Assembly: GCF_024168825.1 (NCBI RefSeq)
Contig: NZ_JALJWH010000001.1
Location: 4,340,001 to 4,404,000, forward strand
Length of the DNA: 64,000 nt
Source: Paenarthrobacter sp. A20
GTDB taxonomy: Bacteria; Actinomycetota; Actinomycetes; Actinomycetales; Micrococcaceae
Direction: 5' to 3'
In this document: positions 17,459-25,263 of the stretch, piece by piece
Position numbering within the stretch: the first letter of the stretch is position 1
How the letters are laid out: the number at the start of each line of letters is the position of its first letter
Notes under the pieces: model-generated
Databases searched by the model: none
Told to the model about the DNA's origin: nothing
The model's input: the letters and a program-made list of their open reading frames with translations, nothing else
Program-made: the position numbers and the translations under genes

Positions 17459-18720
17459 GCTGTTTCCTTACTCGGAACGTGTGCCGGCGTAAGAGCCCGC
17501 GATAGGGATGTGTTCGTGGCGAAACGGTCCGGACGGAAGTGCGCCCATCGGGGGTCTGCCGAACCGTTGATCAGGTCGCACACGATCCTGGCGGCCACGG
17601 GTGTCAGGAGAACACCGTGACGGAAGAATCCTGTGGCGATCACCAGCCCGTCAACGTCTCCGCTGGTAGTGGCGACGCGGCCAAGAAGCGGTGCATTATC
17701 CGGAGTCCCGGGGCGGGCCCGGGCTGTTGCTTCAAGGAGTTCCAATTCCGCCACGGCAGGGACCAGGGTTTGGGCATCCCGCAGAAGTTGATATACGCCG
17801 CCGGCTGAGACAGCGTTGGATGACGCAGACAAGCCGTCCTCGCGTTGGGTGGCCCCGATGACCACGGTGCCATCATCCCGGGGAACGATGTACACCGGTA
17901 CGCCGCGCACCATGCCGCGGACTGTGGAAGTCACCAACGGCCGCAGGTGGTCGGGGACGCGAAGCCTGAGGATGTCGCCGTATACCGGCCTCACAGGAAG
18001 GCTGAGACCGTCAGGGAGTCCGGACAACTCCACGGCCCCCAGACCGTTGGCCACCACGGTTTCACTGGCGTGGACAGTGGCGCCGGAGTCGAGCTCCACT
18101 CCTGAGACGCGCCCACCGTCCCACAACAACCGGCGGGCGCCGGCACGGACCCCGTACCCGTCATCCGTTCCGTGCACCCACGTAGCGTCCCGGTGCGAGT
18201 GGTTCTCCAGTTCAGTCACCAGGCAGGCCGCCAGCTTCCGGGGATCCACTTGGTGATCGGCTGGGATGTCGAAGGCGCAGGAGATTTGCGGGCTGAGGAG
18301 CGGCTCGCGCACCCTCGCGTCGCGAAGGGCCAGTGGTTCAACGGCCAGGCCGGCTCCAAGCTGTACGGCGCGGAGATCGGCGAGCGCCCTGCGGTCGGCG
18401 GCGTCGGCACCCACGGCGAGTGTCGGCGTCGCGCGGTATCCAGTGTCAGTACCTTCACGGGAAAGTGCGTCCGCGAAGGACGGCCACAGGTGCGAAGACT
18501 CCAGCATCAGTTCCAGGAGGTCTTCCTCCTGGTAGTGCAGTTCGCTGACAGGGGCAAGCATCCCTGCCGCAGCGTAAGTGGCTCCGGTTGCCGGTGCGGG
18601 ATCGACCAGTGCCACCGAGCGGCCCAGCCGCCGGGCTCCGTGGGCGATGCCAAGGCCAATAATGCCGCCCCCAACGACCGCCACGTCTGCGTGGAGGGGG
18701 GTATGGCGGGATTCTGCCAT
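17455..18720 (-). CDS. thiO: Glycine oxidase ThiO
   Basis: ThiO is a FAD-dependent amine oxidase that converts glycine to dehydroglycine (iminoacetate) for ThiG. Its 421 residues start with MAESRHTPLH and the FAD motif VAVVGGGIIGLGIAHGAR, then AAAGMLAPVSELHYQEED, PVYGDILRLRVPD, VVIGATQREDG and a C-terminal VIATGFFRHGVLLTPVAA. It is the first gene after the TPP riboswitch. The ribosome-binding GGAAGG lies in the last bases of the aptamer, which makes ligand-controlled translation plausible. Confidence 0.95.
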   Translation of the reverse strand: MAESRHTPLHADVAVVGGGIIGLGIAHGARRLGRSVALVDPAPATGATYAAAGMLAPVSELHYQEEDLLELMLESSHLWPSFADALSREGTDTGYRATPTLAVGADAADRRALADLRAVQLGAGLAVEPLALRDARVREPLLSPQISCAFDIPADHQVDPRKLAACLVTELENHSHRDATWVHGTDDGYGVRAGARRLLWDGGRVSGVELDSGATVHASETVVANGLGAVELSGLPDGLSLPVRPVYGDILRLRVPDHLRPLVTSTVRGMVRGVPVYIVPRDDGTVVIGATQREDGLSASSNAVSAGGVYQLLRDAQTLVPAVAELELLEATARARPGTPDNAPLLGRVATTSGDVDGLVIATGFFRHGVLLTPVAARIVCDLINGSADPRWAHFRPDRFATNTSLSRALTPAHVPSKETA

Positions 18721-18729
18721 TCGTTTCCT

Positions 18730-18823
18730 TCCCTACGCCGGTACTAGCCGGATCAGGTCAAGCGGTCGGCGCTGAAGCCCTCTCAGCCGGACGGTCATAT
18801 AACGAACGTCGCGGCTCCCGCAG
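18730..18823 (-). promoter_or_regulatory. TPP riboswitch (THI element) upstream of thiO
   Basis: Read on the minus strand, the region contains the conserved blocks CTGCGGGAGC, GGCTGAGAGGG, ACCTGATCCGGCTAGTACC and GGCGTAGGGAAGG in the right order and spacing for a thiamine-pyrophosphate aptamer. The final block merges with the thiO ribosome-binding site about ten bases before the ATG. TPP binding is therefore likely to block translation of thiO, thiS and thiG. The exact 5' boundary is approximate. Confidence 0.93.
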
Positions 18824-18845
18824 TACGTGCCCAGTTTAGAGGAAC

Positions 18846-18851
18846 TACTCT
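18846..18851 (+). promoter_or_regulatory. Candidate -10 element for thiE (TACTCT)
   Basis: TACTCT ends seven bases before the thiE ATG, which would place the transcription start at or next to the start codon. The thiE transcript would then be leaderless and outside riboswitch control. Confidence 0.5.
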
Positions 18852-18858
18852 GGTTTCC

Positions 18859-19524
18859 ATGACCCAGCCTGATGCCCTCTCCGCCGCCCGCCTGTACTTG
18901 TGCACCGATGCCCGCAAACAGCAAGGCGATTTCGAAGACTTTGTGGACGCCGCTTTCGAGGGCGGCGTGGACATCATCCAACTCCGCGACAAGGCGCTGG
19001 AAGCGGCCGAAGAATTGGAAATGCTGGCTGTCCTGCGCAGCGTGGCCCAACGTCATGGAAAGCTTTGGGCAGTGAACGACCGCGCCGATGTTGCCGGTAT
19101 TTCCGGGGCTCCGGTGTTCCATGTCGGCCAAAAGGACCTCCCTTTGACGGCCGCCCGGGCCCTCCTGCCGAACGTCACGGGAATAGGCCTGTCCACGCAC
19201 ACCACTACGCAGATCGATGCCGCAATCGCCGCGTCGTCGAGCCCCACCGGACTGGACTATTTCTGTGTCGGCCCCGTCTGGGCAACACCGACCAAGCCCG
19301 GTCGGCAAGCCGTCGGTCTGGACCTGGTCACATTTGCCGCGAAAGCGGTCAAACACGCAGAAGTGGATCTCCCCTGGTTCGCCATCGGCGGCATCGACCA
19401 CAGCAACGTGGAGCAGGTGGTTGCCGCTGGCGCCAGCCGCATCGTCGTCGTCCGGGCCATCACTGAGGCCACGGATCCGACGGCGGCCGCCAAGTCGCTG
19501 TTGCAGGCACTGGACACCGTATAG
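18859..19524 (+). CDS. thiE: Thiamine-phosphate synthase
   Basis: ThiE couples HMP pyrophosphate with thiazole phosphate to make thiamine monophosphate. The 221-residue TIM-barrel protein has [65 protein letters not shown] and [16 protein letters not shown]. It is transcribed divergently from the thiO operon. There is no usable ribosome-binding site, but a TACTCT hexamer lies seven bases before the ATG. Because the TPP aptamer is encoded on the other strand, thiE should escape direct riboswitch control. Confidence 0.95.
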   Translation: MTQPDALSAARLYLCTDARKQQGDFEDFVDAAFEGGVDIIQLRDKALEAAEELEMLAVLRSVAQRHGKLWAVNDRADVAGISGAPVFHVGQKDLPLTAARALLPNVTGIGLSTHTTTQIDAAIAASSSPTGLDYFCVGPVWATPTKPGRQAVGLDLVTFAAKAVKHAEVDLPWFAIGGIDHSNVEQVVAAGASRIVVVRAITEATDPTAAAKSLLQALDTV

Positions 19525-19545
19525 CGGAAGCAAGCGGCCAGGAGG

Positions 19546-20214
19546 TTACGCAGTCAGGCCGAGGCCTGTCATCCGTCGTGCGTGCTTCTCGGCGAGGTCG
19601 CCGGTCAGCCTCTTGACTGCTGCACGGGCGTCGCCGCCGCTCCTCAGCGTGGGCCCCAGCTGCGGGTGTTCCGTGCCGACGCGTTGGGCCTGCGTCAGTG
19701 CTTCGCCCACCAGTCGGCGGCCCCAGAGGGCCAGACGCGAGGCCAAGCGGGGGTCATCGGCCAGTGCCCGCCTGAGCAGGACACGCAGGACCTCCGTTGC
19801 CTGATCGGGAGAAGCCACGCGATCAACGAACTGTTGGGTCGTGGCATCAAGGAATACCGCGACGGCCCTGTAAAAGTCCGATGACACGGTATCGATGACG
19901 TAGGCCTTCATGACGGATTCGAACCAGTCCCCTGGCTTGGTGCGTTCATGGAAGTGGTCGAAGGAGCGCTGGAACGGCAGCATGGCCTCTTCGGGATCGA
20001 TGCCCATCTCGGCCAGCCGATCGTTGAGGAGTGCAAAGTTTCCGTAGGCGCCCACGGCGATTTTTGCCAAGACTGAGCGGTCATGAAGCGTGGGGGCGTA
20101 GCGGGAATCGACGGAGAGCCGCCCAAACGCTGACAACTCGCCATATGCCATTGCTCCAAGCAGCTCCGCGGCGAGTTGCCCGGTTGAAGCTGCAGCGTCC
20201 GGGGAAGTGCCCAT
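19546..20214 (-). CDS. Ferritin-like-fold protein (MiaE-like family), degenerate metal site
   Basis: The 222-residue, mostly helical protein resembles a conserved actinobacterial family annotated as ferritin-like-fold or MiaE_2-like and is often found near a DEAD-box helicase, as here. Helices include [56 protein letters not shown] and [17 protein letters not shown]. Canonical diiron members carry ExxH pairs; I see isolated Glu or Asp residues but no ExxH, so hydroxylase activity is doubtful. The ATG at 20214 is preceded by TAGTCT with a six-base gap. The gene is divergent from the RNB exonuclease gene, sharing a 41-base intergenic region. Confidence 0.75.
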   Translation of the reverse strand: MGTSPDAAASTGQLAAELLGAMAYGELSAFGRLSVDSRYAPTLHDRSVLAKIAVGAYGNFALLNDRLAEMGIDPEEAMLPFQRSFDHFHERTKPGDWFESVMKAYVIDTVSSDFYRAVAVFLDATTQQFVDRVASPDQATEVLRVLLRRALADDPRLASRLALWGRRLVGEALTQAQRVGTEHPQLGPTLRSGGDARAAVKRLTGDLAEKHARRMTGLGLTA

Positions 20215-20220
20215 GATCCA

Positions 20221-20226
20221 AGACTA
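20221..20226 (-). promoter_or_regulatory. Candidate -10 element (TAGTCT) for the ferritin-fold gene
   Basis: Minus-strand TAGTCT ends six bases before the ATG at 20214, with no ribosome-binding site between, as expected for a leaderless transcript. Confidence 0.5.
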
Positions 20227-20242
20227 TCCGCCGGATTCGGGC

Positions 20243-20248
20243 TAACCT
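20243..20248 (+). promoter_or_regulatory. Candidate -10 element (TAACCT) for the RNB exonuclease gene
   Basis: TAACCT ends seven bases before the GTG at 20256. Together with the opposite-strand TAGTCT at 20221-20226 it would make a compact divergent promoter within 41 bases. Confidence 0.5.
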
Positions 20249-20255
20249 GATTTTC

Positions 20256-21752
20256 GTGTCACATCATCGGATTGCACCCAACGTCGACGATTCGTCGGAC
20301 CAGCTTGCCGCCGCACTGGCTGCCCTGAGGACCGAGCTGGACCTTCCTGGTGCATATCCGGCAGCGGCCGTAGCAGAAGCACGCCAAGCCGTGGAAACCC
20401 TGAAGTTACCGGACCGGGACATGCGCGAAATCCCCTTCCTGACCATCGACCCTGCCACGTCGACAGACCTGGACCAGGCGTTGTTCATGGACCGCTCCGG
20501 TGACGGATACAAGGTTCTCTACGCCATCGCCGACGTGCCGGCCTTCGTGGTCCCCGGCGGCGCCCTGGATGCCGAGACACGGCAGCGCGGGCAGACGTTC
20601 TACGCTCCTGACGGGCGGATCCCCCTGCACCCGGAGGTCATCAGCGAGAACGCCGGAAGCCTGCTGGCCGGCCAGGTCTGCAGTGCGTTCGTCTGGGAAT
20701 TCGAGCTGGATGCGCAAGCGGATGTGGTGGCAGTGTCGATGGCGCGCGCTGTTGTTCGCAGCACTTCCAAGCTGAGCTACACGGGCGCCCAGCAGCAGAT
20801 CGACGACGGAACAGCCCCACCCGTCCTGCAACTCCTGAAAGAAGTTGGCCTCAAGCGCGTTGAACTCGAACGGCTGCGCGGGGGCGCAAGCCTCAACATG
20901 CCGGAACAGGAAATAGTACAAGCGACCGACGGCGGCGGGTACAGGATCGCTGCCGCCCCGTCCTTGCCTGTGGAGGACTGGAATGCCCAGATCTCCCTCA
21001 TGACCGGCATGGCCGCCGCCCAACTGATGCTTGACGGGAAGGTTGGCATCCTGCGGACCATGCCCGCGCCGGACGACCGTTCGCTGCTCCATTTCAAACG
21101 GCAGACCGTCGCACTGGGAAAGCCTTGGGACGGCAAGACCTCCTACGGCGAATACCTCCGGACGCTGGACGCATCCGATCCCAAGCAACTGGCCATCCTG
21201 CACTCGGCCGGCACCTTGTTCCGCGGCGCCGGCTACACTCCCTTTGACGGGGAGGTGCCCGCCAATGTGGTTCAGGCAGCCATTGGAGCTCCCTACGCCC
21301 ACACCACCGCACCGTTGCGGCGGCTCATTGACCGTTTTGTCCTGGTGATCTGCGAAGCCCTGAGCAATAACCACCCGATACCGGCCTGGGCGCGTGATGC
21401 CCTGCCCTCTCTGCCCGACATCATGGCGTCCTCGGATCAGCTGGCCGGACGCCTCGAGCGCGCCGCCTTGGACACTGTGGAAGCGGCGCTGGTGGCCAAC
21501 CATGTCGGGCAGGAGTTTGACGCCGTGGTCATATCCGGGTCCAAGCCTTCAAACGGCAATGCCAACGGAAAAGGCACGGGCAACGGTAACGGCAATGGAA
21601 ACGGGAGCGGTCCTTACGGCGTCGTCCAGATTGCCGAACCTGCCGTGACGGCCCGCTGCGACGGCGAGTTGGAGTCCGGGACCAACGTTCGGGTACGGCT
21701 GGTGAAGGCTGATATTGCCAGCAGGGAGATCCGGTTCCAACTGCTTCCCTGA
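20256..21752 (+). CDS. RNB-domain ribonuclease (RNase II/R family)
   Basis: The 498-residue protein carries an RNB exonuclease domain over about residues 55-390. The acidic catalytic motif reads TIDPATSTDLDQALF, and YAIADVPAFV and TFYAPDGRIPLHPEVISE follow, with APYAHTTAPLRRLIDRF near the end of the domain. Such enzymes degrade RNA 3' to 5'. It is shorter than RNase R, and I do not see clear cold-shock or S1 domains, only a short C-terminal beta-rich part. A Gly/Asn-rich low-complexity insert interrupts that part. The start is GTG at 20256, with no ribosome-binding site but a -10-like TAACCT seven bases before it. Confidence 0.9.
   Translation: MSHHRIAPNVDDSSDQLAAALAALRTELDLPGAYPAAAVAEARQAVETLKLPDRDMREIPFLTIDPATSTDLDQALFMDRSGDGYKVLYAIADVPAFVVPGGALDAETRQRGQTFYAPDGRIPLHPEVISENAGSLLAGQVCSAFVWEFELDAQADVVAVSMARAVVRSTSKLSYTGAQQQIDDGTAPPVLQLLKEVGLKRVELERLRGGASLNMPEQEIVQATDGGGYRIAAAPSLPVEDWNAQISLMTGMAAAQLMLDGKVGILRTMPAPDDRSLLHFKRQTVALGKPWDGKTSYGEYLRTLDASDPKQLAILHSAGTLFRGAGYTPFDGEVPANVVQAAIGAPYAHTTAPLRRLIDRFVLVICEALSNNHPIPAWARDALPSLPDIMASSDQLAGRLERAALDTVEAALVANHVGQEFDAVVISGSKPSNGNANGKGTGNGNGNGNGSGPYGVVQIAEPAVTARCDGELESGTNVRVRLVKADIASREIRFQLLP
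21549..21610 (+). repeat. Low-complexity Asn-Gly-coding repeat inside the RNB gene
   Basis: Imperfect six-base units of the GGCAAY type encode alternating Asn and Gly (about residues 432-452 of the ribonuclease). Such runs are prone to length change by slippage and probably form a flexible surface loop. Confidence 0.8.
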
Positions 21753-22030
21753 CGGCCTTCCCGGCGGCGATCCGGGCTTTGCCGGCGCCAGAGGATAGAC
21801 TAAGCCTGTAGTAATGGATGCCCGGTCGTTGATTCAGTTAATTTTTGAACTCAACAAGCCCGCCCCTACGCGATCTTGAGATGTACCAACTGGTCACCAG
21901 TGCCAGTACTTAGATAGCCCGCGATCGGCTTCCACTGGATTTGCTTGCGCGCCCGTTCGTGCTCCGGTACGGCTCCGCCGCCCCCGTTGAGCATGCAGCG
22001 CCAATGCCCAAATGAATAAGGAAACTCCCT
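21753..22030 (+). other. 278-base intergenic leader before the DEAD-box helicase
   Basis: No gene is evident. TAGACT at 21796-21801 could be a -10 box, which would give a leader of about 220 bases. The helicase ribosome-binding site AAGGAAA is at its end. Long structured leaders are known upstream of cold-shock helicases; whether this one folds in a regulatory way cannot be judged by eye. Confidence 0.45.
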
Positions 22031-23737
22031 GTGAGTGAATTGCATACCCATGAAGTCCTGACGGACTCCACCGGAACTGAAACCATCGAGCCCGAGGAAA
22101 CGATCACCTCGGATGAGACGCCCCACGAGATCGAAGAAAAGTCGTTCGCTGACTACAACGTCCGCGCGGACATTGTTGAGTCCTTGGCCGACGCCGGGAT
22201 CACCCATCCCTTCCCCATCCAGGCAATGACCCTGCCCGTAGCCCTGAGCGGCCACGACATCATCGGCCAGGCCAAGACCGGTACAGGCAAGACACTGGGC
22301 TTCGGCATTCCCGCGCTCCAGCGTGTGGTCGGCCGCGACGACGCCGGCTACGAAAAGCTTGCTGTCCCGGGCGCACCCCAGGCCCTGGTGATCGTCCCCA
22401 CGCGTGAACTCGCGGTGCAGGTTGCCAACGACCTCCAGACTGCTTCACGCAAGCGCAACGCCCGCATCGCGACCATCTACGGCGGCCGTGCCTACGAGCC
22501 CCAGATCGATGCCCTGCAGAAGGGCGTCGAAATCGTTGTCGGTACCCCGGGCCGCCTGATCGACCTCTACAAGCAGAAGCACCTGAGCTTGAAGAACGTC
22601 AAGATGGTGATTCTTGATGAGGCGGACGAAATGTTGGACCTTGGCTTCCTCCCGGACGTTGAGACCCTGATCGCCGGCACCCCTGCCGTTCGGCAGACGC
22701 TGCTCTTCTCGGCCACGATGCCCGGCCCCGTGATCGCGATGGCACGCCGCTACATGACGCAGCCAACCCACATCCGCGCTGCTGATCCGAACGATGAAGG
22801 CCTCACCAAGCGCGATATCCGCCAGCTCATCTACCGTGCCCACAGCATGGACAAGACCGAAGTCGTGGCACGTATCCTGCAGTCACGCGGGCGCGGCCGG
22901 ACCATCATCTTCACCAAGACCAAGCGCACCGCAGCGAAAGTTGCCGAGGAACTCGTCGACCGCGGATTCGCCGCTGCGGCCATCCACGGCGACCTTGGCC
23001 AGGGTGCCCGCGAGCAGGCCCTCCGGGCCTTCCGCAACAACAAGGTGGACGTCCTGGTAGCAACCGACGTTGCCGCCCGCGGCATCGACGTCGACGACGT
23101 CACGCACGTCATCAACTACCAGTGCGTTGAAGACGAGAAGATTTACTTGCACCGTGTTGGCCGCACCGGCCGCGCAGGCAACAAGGGCACTGCCGTCACG
23201 TTCGTGGACTGGGACGACATGCCCCGCTGGGGCCTGATCAACAAGGCCCTGGGACTCAGCGTTCCCGAGCCTGTTGAGACGTACTCCTCCTCACCGCACC
23301 TCTACACCGATCTGGACATCCCCGAGGGCACCAAGGGCAGGCTGCCGCGCAACAAGCGCGTCCTCGCCGGCGTAGACGCCGAGGTACTTGAAGACCTCGG
23401 CGAGACCGGCAAGAAGAACGCACGCTCCGGCAGTTCCGGCCGGGACGGCGGACGCGATGGCGGCCGTGGCCGCGACGGGGGACGTGGCCGTTCCGGCAAG
23501 TCCGGCGACTCCGACTCCAGCGAATCCAAGGGCGATGGTGGACGCAACCGTACGCGCCGCCGTCGTACGTCAGAAGGCGAAGCAGCCCCAGCGGCCGGCG
23601 CCTCAGACGCCCGCACGGCCGCATCGGACAGCGCTGAAAAGCCTGCCAGGACGCGTCGTACCCGCACGCGCCGCCGCAACGGCGAAGTGGTCTCCGGTGA
23701 GACTGCAGCTGCCCAGTCCGGCAGCGCCGAGGCCTAA
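22031..23737 (+). CDS. DEAD/DEAH-box RNA helicase
   Basis: The 568-residue protein shows the full set of DEAD-box motifs: a Q-motif region (ITHPFPIQAMTLPVALSG), Walker A AKTGTGKTLGFG, PTRELAVQV, TPGRLIDLY, VILDEADEMLDLGF, LFSATMP, then IIFTKTKRTA, DVAARGIDVDDV and HRVGRTGRAG in the second RecA domain. The C-terminal 120 residues are basic and low in complexity, with GRDGGRDGGRGRDGG and RTRRRRT clusters, probably an RNA-binding tail. The start is GTG at 22031, eight bases after AAGGAAA. Likely roles are ribosome assembly and mRNA unwinding, including at low temperature. A methyltransferase gene begins eight bases after its stop. Confidence 0.95.
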   Translation: MSELHTHEVLTDSTGTETIEPEETITSDETPHEIEEKSFADYNVRADIVESLADAGITHPFPIQAMTLPVALSGHDIIGQAKTGTGKTLGFGIPALQRVVGRDDAGYEKLAVPGAPQALVIVPTRELAVQVANDLQTASRKRNARIATIYGGRAYEPQIDALQKGVEIVVGTPGRLIDLYKQKHLSLKNVKMVILDEADEMLDLGFLPDVETLIAGTPAVRQTLLFSATMPGPVIAMARRYMTQPTHIRAADPNDEGLTKRDIRQLIYRAHSMDKTEVVARILQSRGRGRTIIFTKTKRTAAKVAEELVDRGFAAAAIHGDLGQGAREQALRAFRNNKVDVLVATDVAARGIDVDDVTHVINYQCVEDEKIYLHRVGRTGRAGNKGTAVTFVDWDDMPRWGLINKALGLSVPEPVETYSSSPHLYTDLDIPEGTKGRLPRNKRVLAGVDAEVLEDLGETGKKNARSGSSGRDGGRDGGRGRDGGRGRSGKSGDSDSSESKGDGGRNRTRRRRTSEGEAAPAAGASDARTAASDSAEKPARTRRTRTRRRNGEVVSGETAAAQSGSAEA

Positions 23738-23745
23738 AAACCTCA

Positions 23746-24624
23746 ATGACTGAAACTGTTTGGGCGCCGGACGGCGGCAATTTGGTGGTGCACGCGGACA
23801 ACGCGGAATTCCTCCCTTCGCTGCCGGACGGCGCCTTCACACTCATTTACGTGGACCCGCCCTTCAATACCGGCCGGGTCCAGCGTCGCCAGGAAACCCG
23901 CATGGTCCGCAACGCGGACGGCGACGGCGACCGCGTCGGCTTCAAAGGCCGGTCCTACGACACCATCAAGGGCGCCCTCCACAGCTACGACGACGCCTTC
24001 AGCGACTACTGGTCCTTCCTGGAACCCAAGCTCGTAGAGGCCTGGCGGCTGTTGGCTGACGACGGCACCTTGTACCTTCACCTCGATTACCGTGAGGTGC
24101 ACTATGCCAAGGTGATGCTCGACGCCATCTTTGGCCGGGAATGCTTCCTCAACGAGATCATCTGGGCCTACGACTACGGCGCCCGCGCCAAGAACCGTTG
24201 GCCAACCAAGCACGACAACATCCTGGTGTACGTCAAGAACCCCACCAAGTACCATTTCGACAACGCCGAAGTGGACAGGGAACCGTACATGGCACCGGGC
24301 CTCGTCACGCCCGCAAAGCGAGAGCTCGGAAAATTGCCCACGGATGTCTGGTGGCACACCATTGTTTCGCCCACCGGCCGCGAAAAGACCGGGTATCCCA
24401 CCCAGAAGCCCGAAGGGCTGGTCCGCCGGATCGTCTCAGCATCAAGCCGTGAGGGCGACTGGTGCCTGGATTTCTTTGCAGGCTCCGGAACCCTCGGTGC
24501 CGTGGCAGCCAAACTGGGCCGCAGCTTTGTGTGCGTAGACCAGAATGAACAGGCCATCGAGGTCATGCGTAAACGACTGGGCACCAAGGCCGTCTTCCAC
24601 GAGATCCAGCCCACCAGCCTCTAG
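23746..24624 (+). CDS. Solitary DNA methyltransferase, beta class (probably adenine-N6)
   Basis: The 292-residue protein has catalytic motif IV as YVDPPFNTGR (DPPF at 37-40) near the N-terminus. The AdoMet-binding motif I comes last, as CLDFFAGSGTLGAV (FAGSGT at 244-249), preceded by GYPTQKPEGLVRRI. The order IV, target-recognition region, I defines the beta class, which includes CcrM- and HinfI-type N6-adenine enzymes; N4-cytosine activity is not excluded. There is no restriction endonuclease beside it. It follows the helicase by eight bases and probably shares its transcript. Possible roles are epigenetic marking or protection; neither is shown by sequence. Confidence 0.88.
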   Translation: MTETVWAPDGGNLVVHADNAEFLPSLPDGAFTLIYVDPPFNTGRVQRRQETRMVRNADGDGDRVGFKGRSYDTIKGALHSYDDAFSDYWSFLEPKLVEAWRLLADDGTLYLHLDYREVHYAKVMLDAIFGRECFLNEIIWAYDYGARAKNRWPTKHDNILVYVKNPTKYHFDNAEVDREPYMAPGLVTPAKRELGKLPTDVWWHTIVSPTGREKTGYPTQKPEGLVRRIVSASSREGDWCLDFFAGSGTLGAVAAKLGRSFVCVDQNEQAIEVMRKRLGTKAVFHEIQPTSL

Positions 24625-24641
24625 AACGTTCAAACCGGGCT

Positions 24642-25250
24642 TCAGGCGACGCCTTTGACGAAGGCCGTCACGGAGTCTGCGATCATCTGCACCGCAATCG
24701 CGGAGAGCAGCAGGCCGGCGATCCTGGTAACAAGCTCCACGCCGTTCTCGCCCAGCACGCGCTGCACCACACCCGCGAACCGCATCGCCAGGTACAGCGA
24801 GGCCAGCACTGCCGCGATGCCAAGTCCCACGGCCAAATATTCGGACAATTCGGTGGACTGCTGGACAAAGACCATGACCGCCACGATCGCGCCGGGACCG
24901 GCCATCAAGGGAGTACCCAGAGGCACGAACGCGACGTTCTTGTACTTGGCGGCATTCTCCTCGCCGCTGGTGGAACCAGTCAGGAGCTGCAATGCGATCA
25001 GCACCAGCAGCAGGCCACCGGCACCCTGCAAGGCCGCCAGCGAAATATGCATGTAGTTCAGGATGGACTGACCGAAGATCGCGAACACCACGATCACGCC
25101 AGTGGCCACCAAGAGCGCCTGGAACGCAGAGCGGTTTCTGTCTTTCGCGGACATCTGGGCCGTCAATGACATGAAAATGGGCACCGTACCGGGTGGATCC
25201 ATGATCACGAACAACGTAACGATCACCGATGCGAGCAGCTGCAAATCCAT
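24642..25250 (-). CDS. MarC family integral membrane protein
   Basis: The 202-residue protein has about six transmembrane helices and the family pattern: FVIMDPPGTVPIFMSLT at the start, FAIFGQSILNYMHIS, GGLLLVLIALQLL, PLGTPLMAGPGAIVAVM in the middle and ITRIAGLLLSAIAVQMI near the end. MarC proteins are inner-membrane proteins whose transport function is unproven; the old link to multidrug resistance was withdrawn. It is 13 bases downstream of the PHP gene, so the two are probably co-transcribed. It converges with the methyltransferase gene, 17 bases apart, with no clear terminator. Confidence 0.9.
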   Translation of the reverse strand: MDLQLLASVIVTLFVIMDPPGTVPIFMSLTAQMSAKDRNRSAFQALLVATGVIVVFAIFGQSILNYMHISLAALQGAGGLLLVLIALQLLTGSTSGEENAAKYKNVAFVPLGTPLMAGPGAIVAVMVFVQQSTELSEYLAVGLGIAAVLASLYLAMRFAGVVQRVLGENGVELVTRIAGLLLSAIAVQMIADSVTAFVKGVA

Positions 25251-25263
25251 CAGCGGACCCCCT

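Noticed and set aside
19910..19935. GGATTCGAACC resembles the reverse complement of a tRNA T-loop.
   Set aside because: It is inside the ferritin-fold gene in normal codons, and no cloverleaf surrounds it.
23446..23490. Repeated GGACGGCGGACG-like units in the helicase tail, considered as a DNA repeat element.
   Set aside because: They encode an RGG-like basic tail in frame, common in actinobacterial DEAD-box helicases, so they are explained by protein composition.
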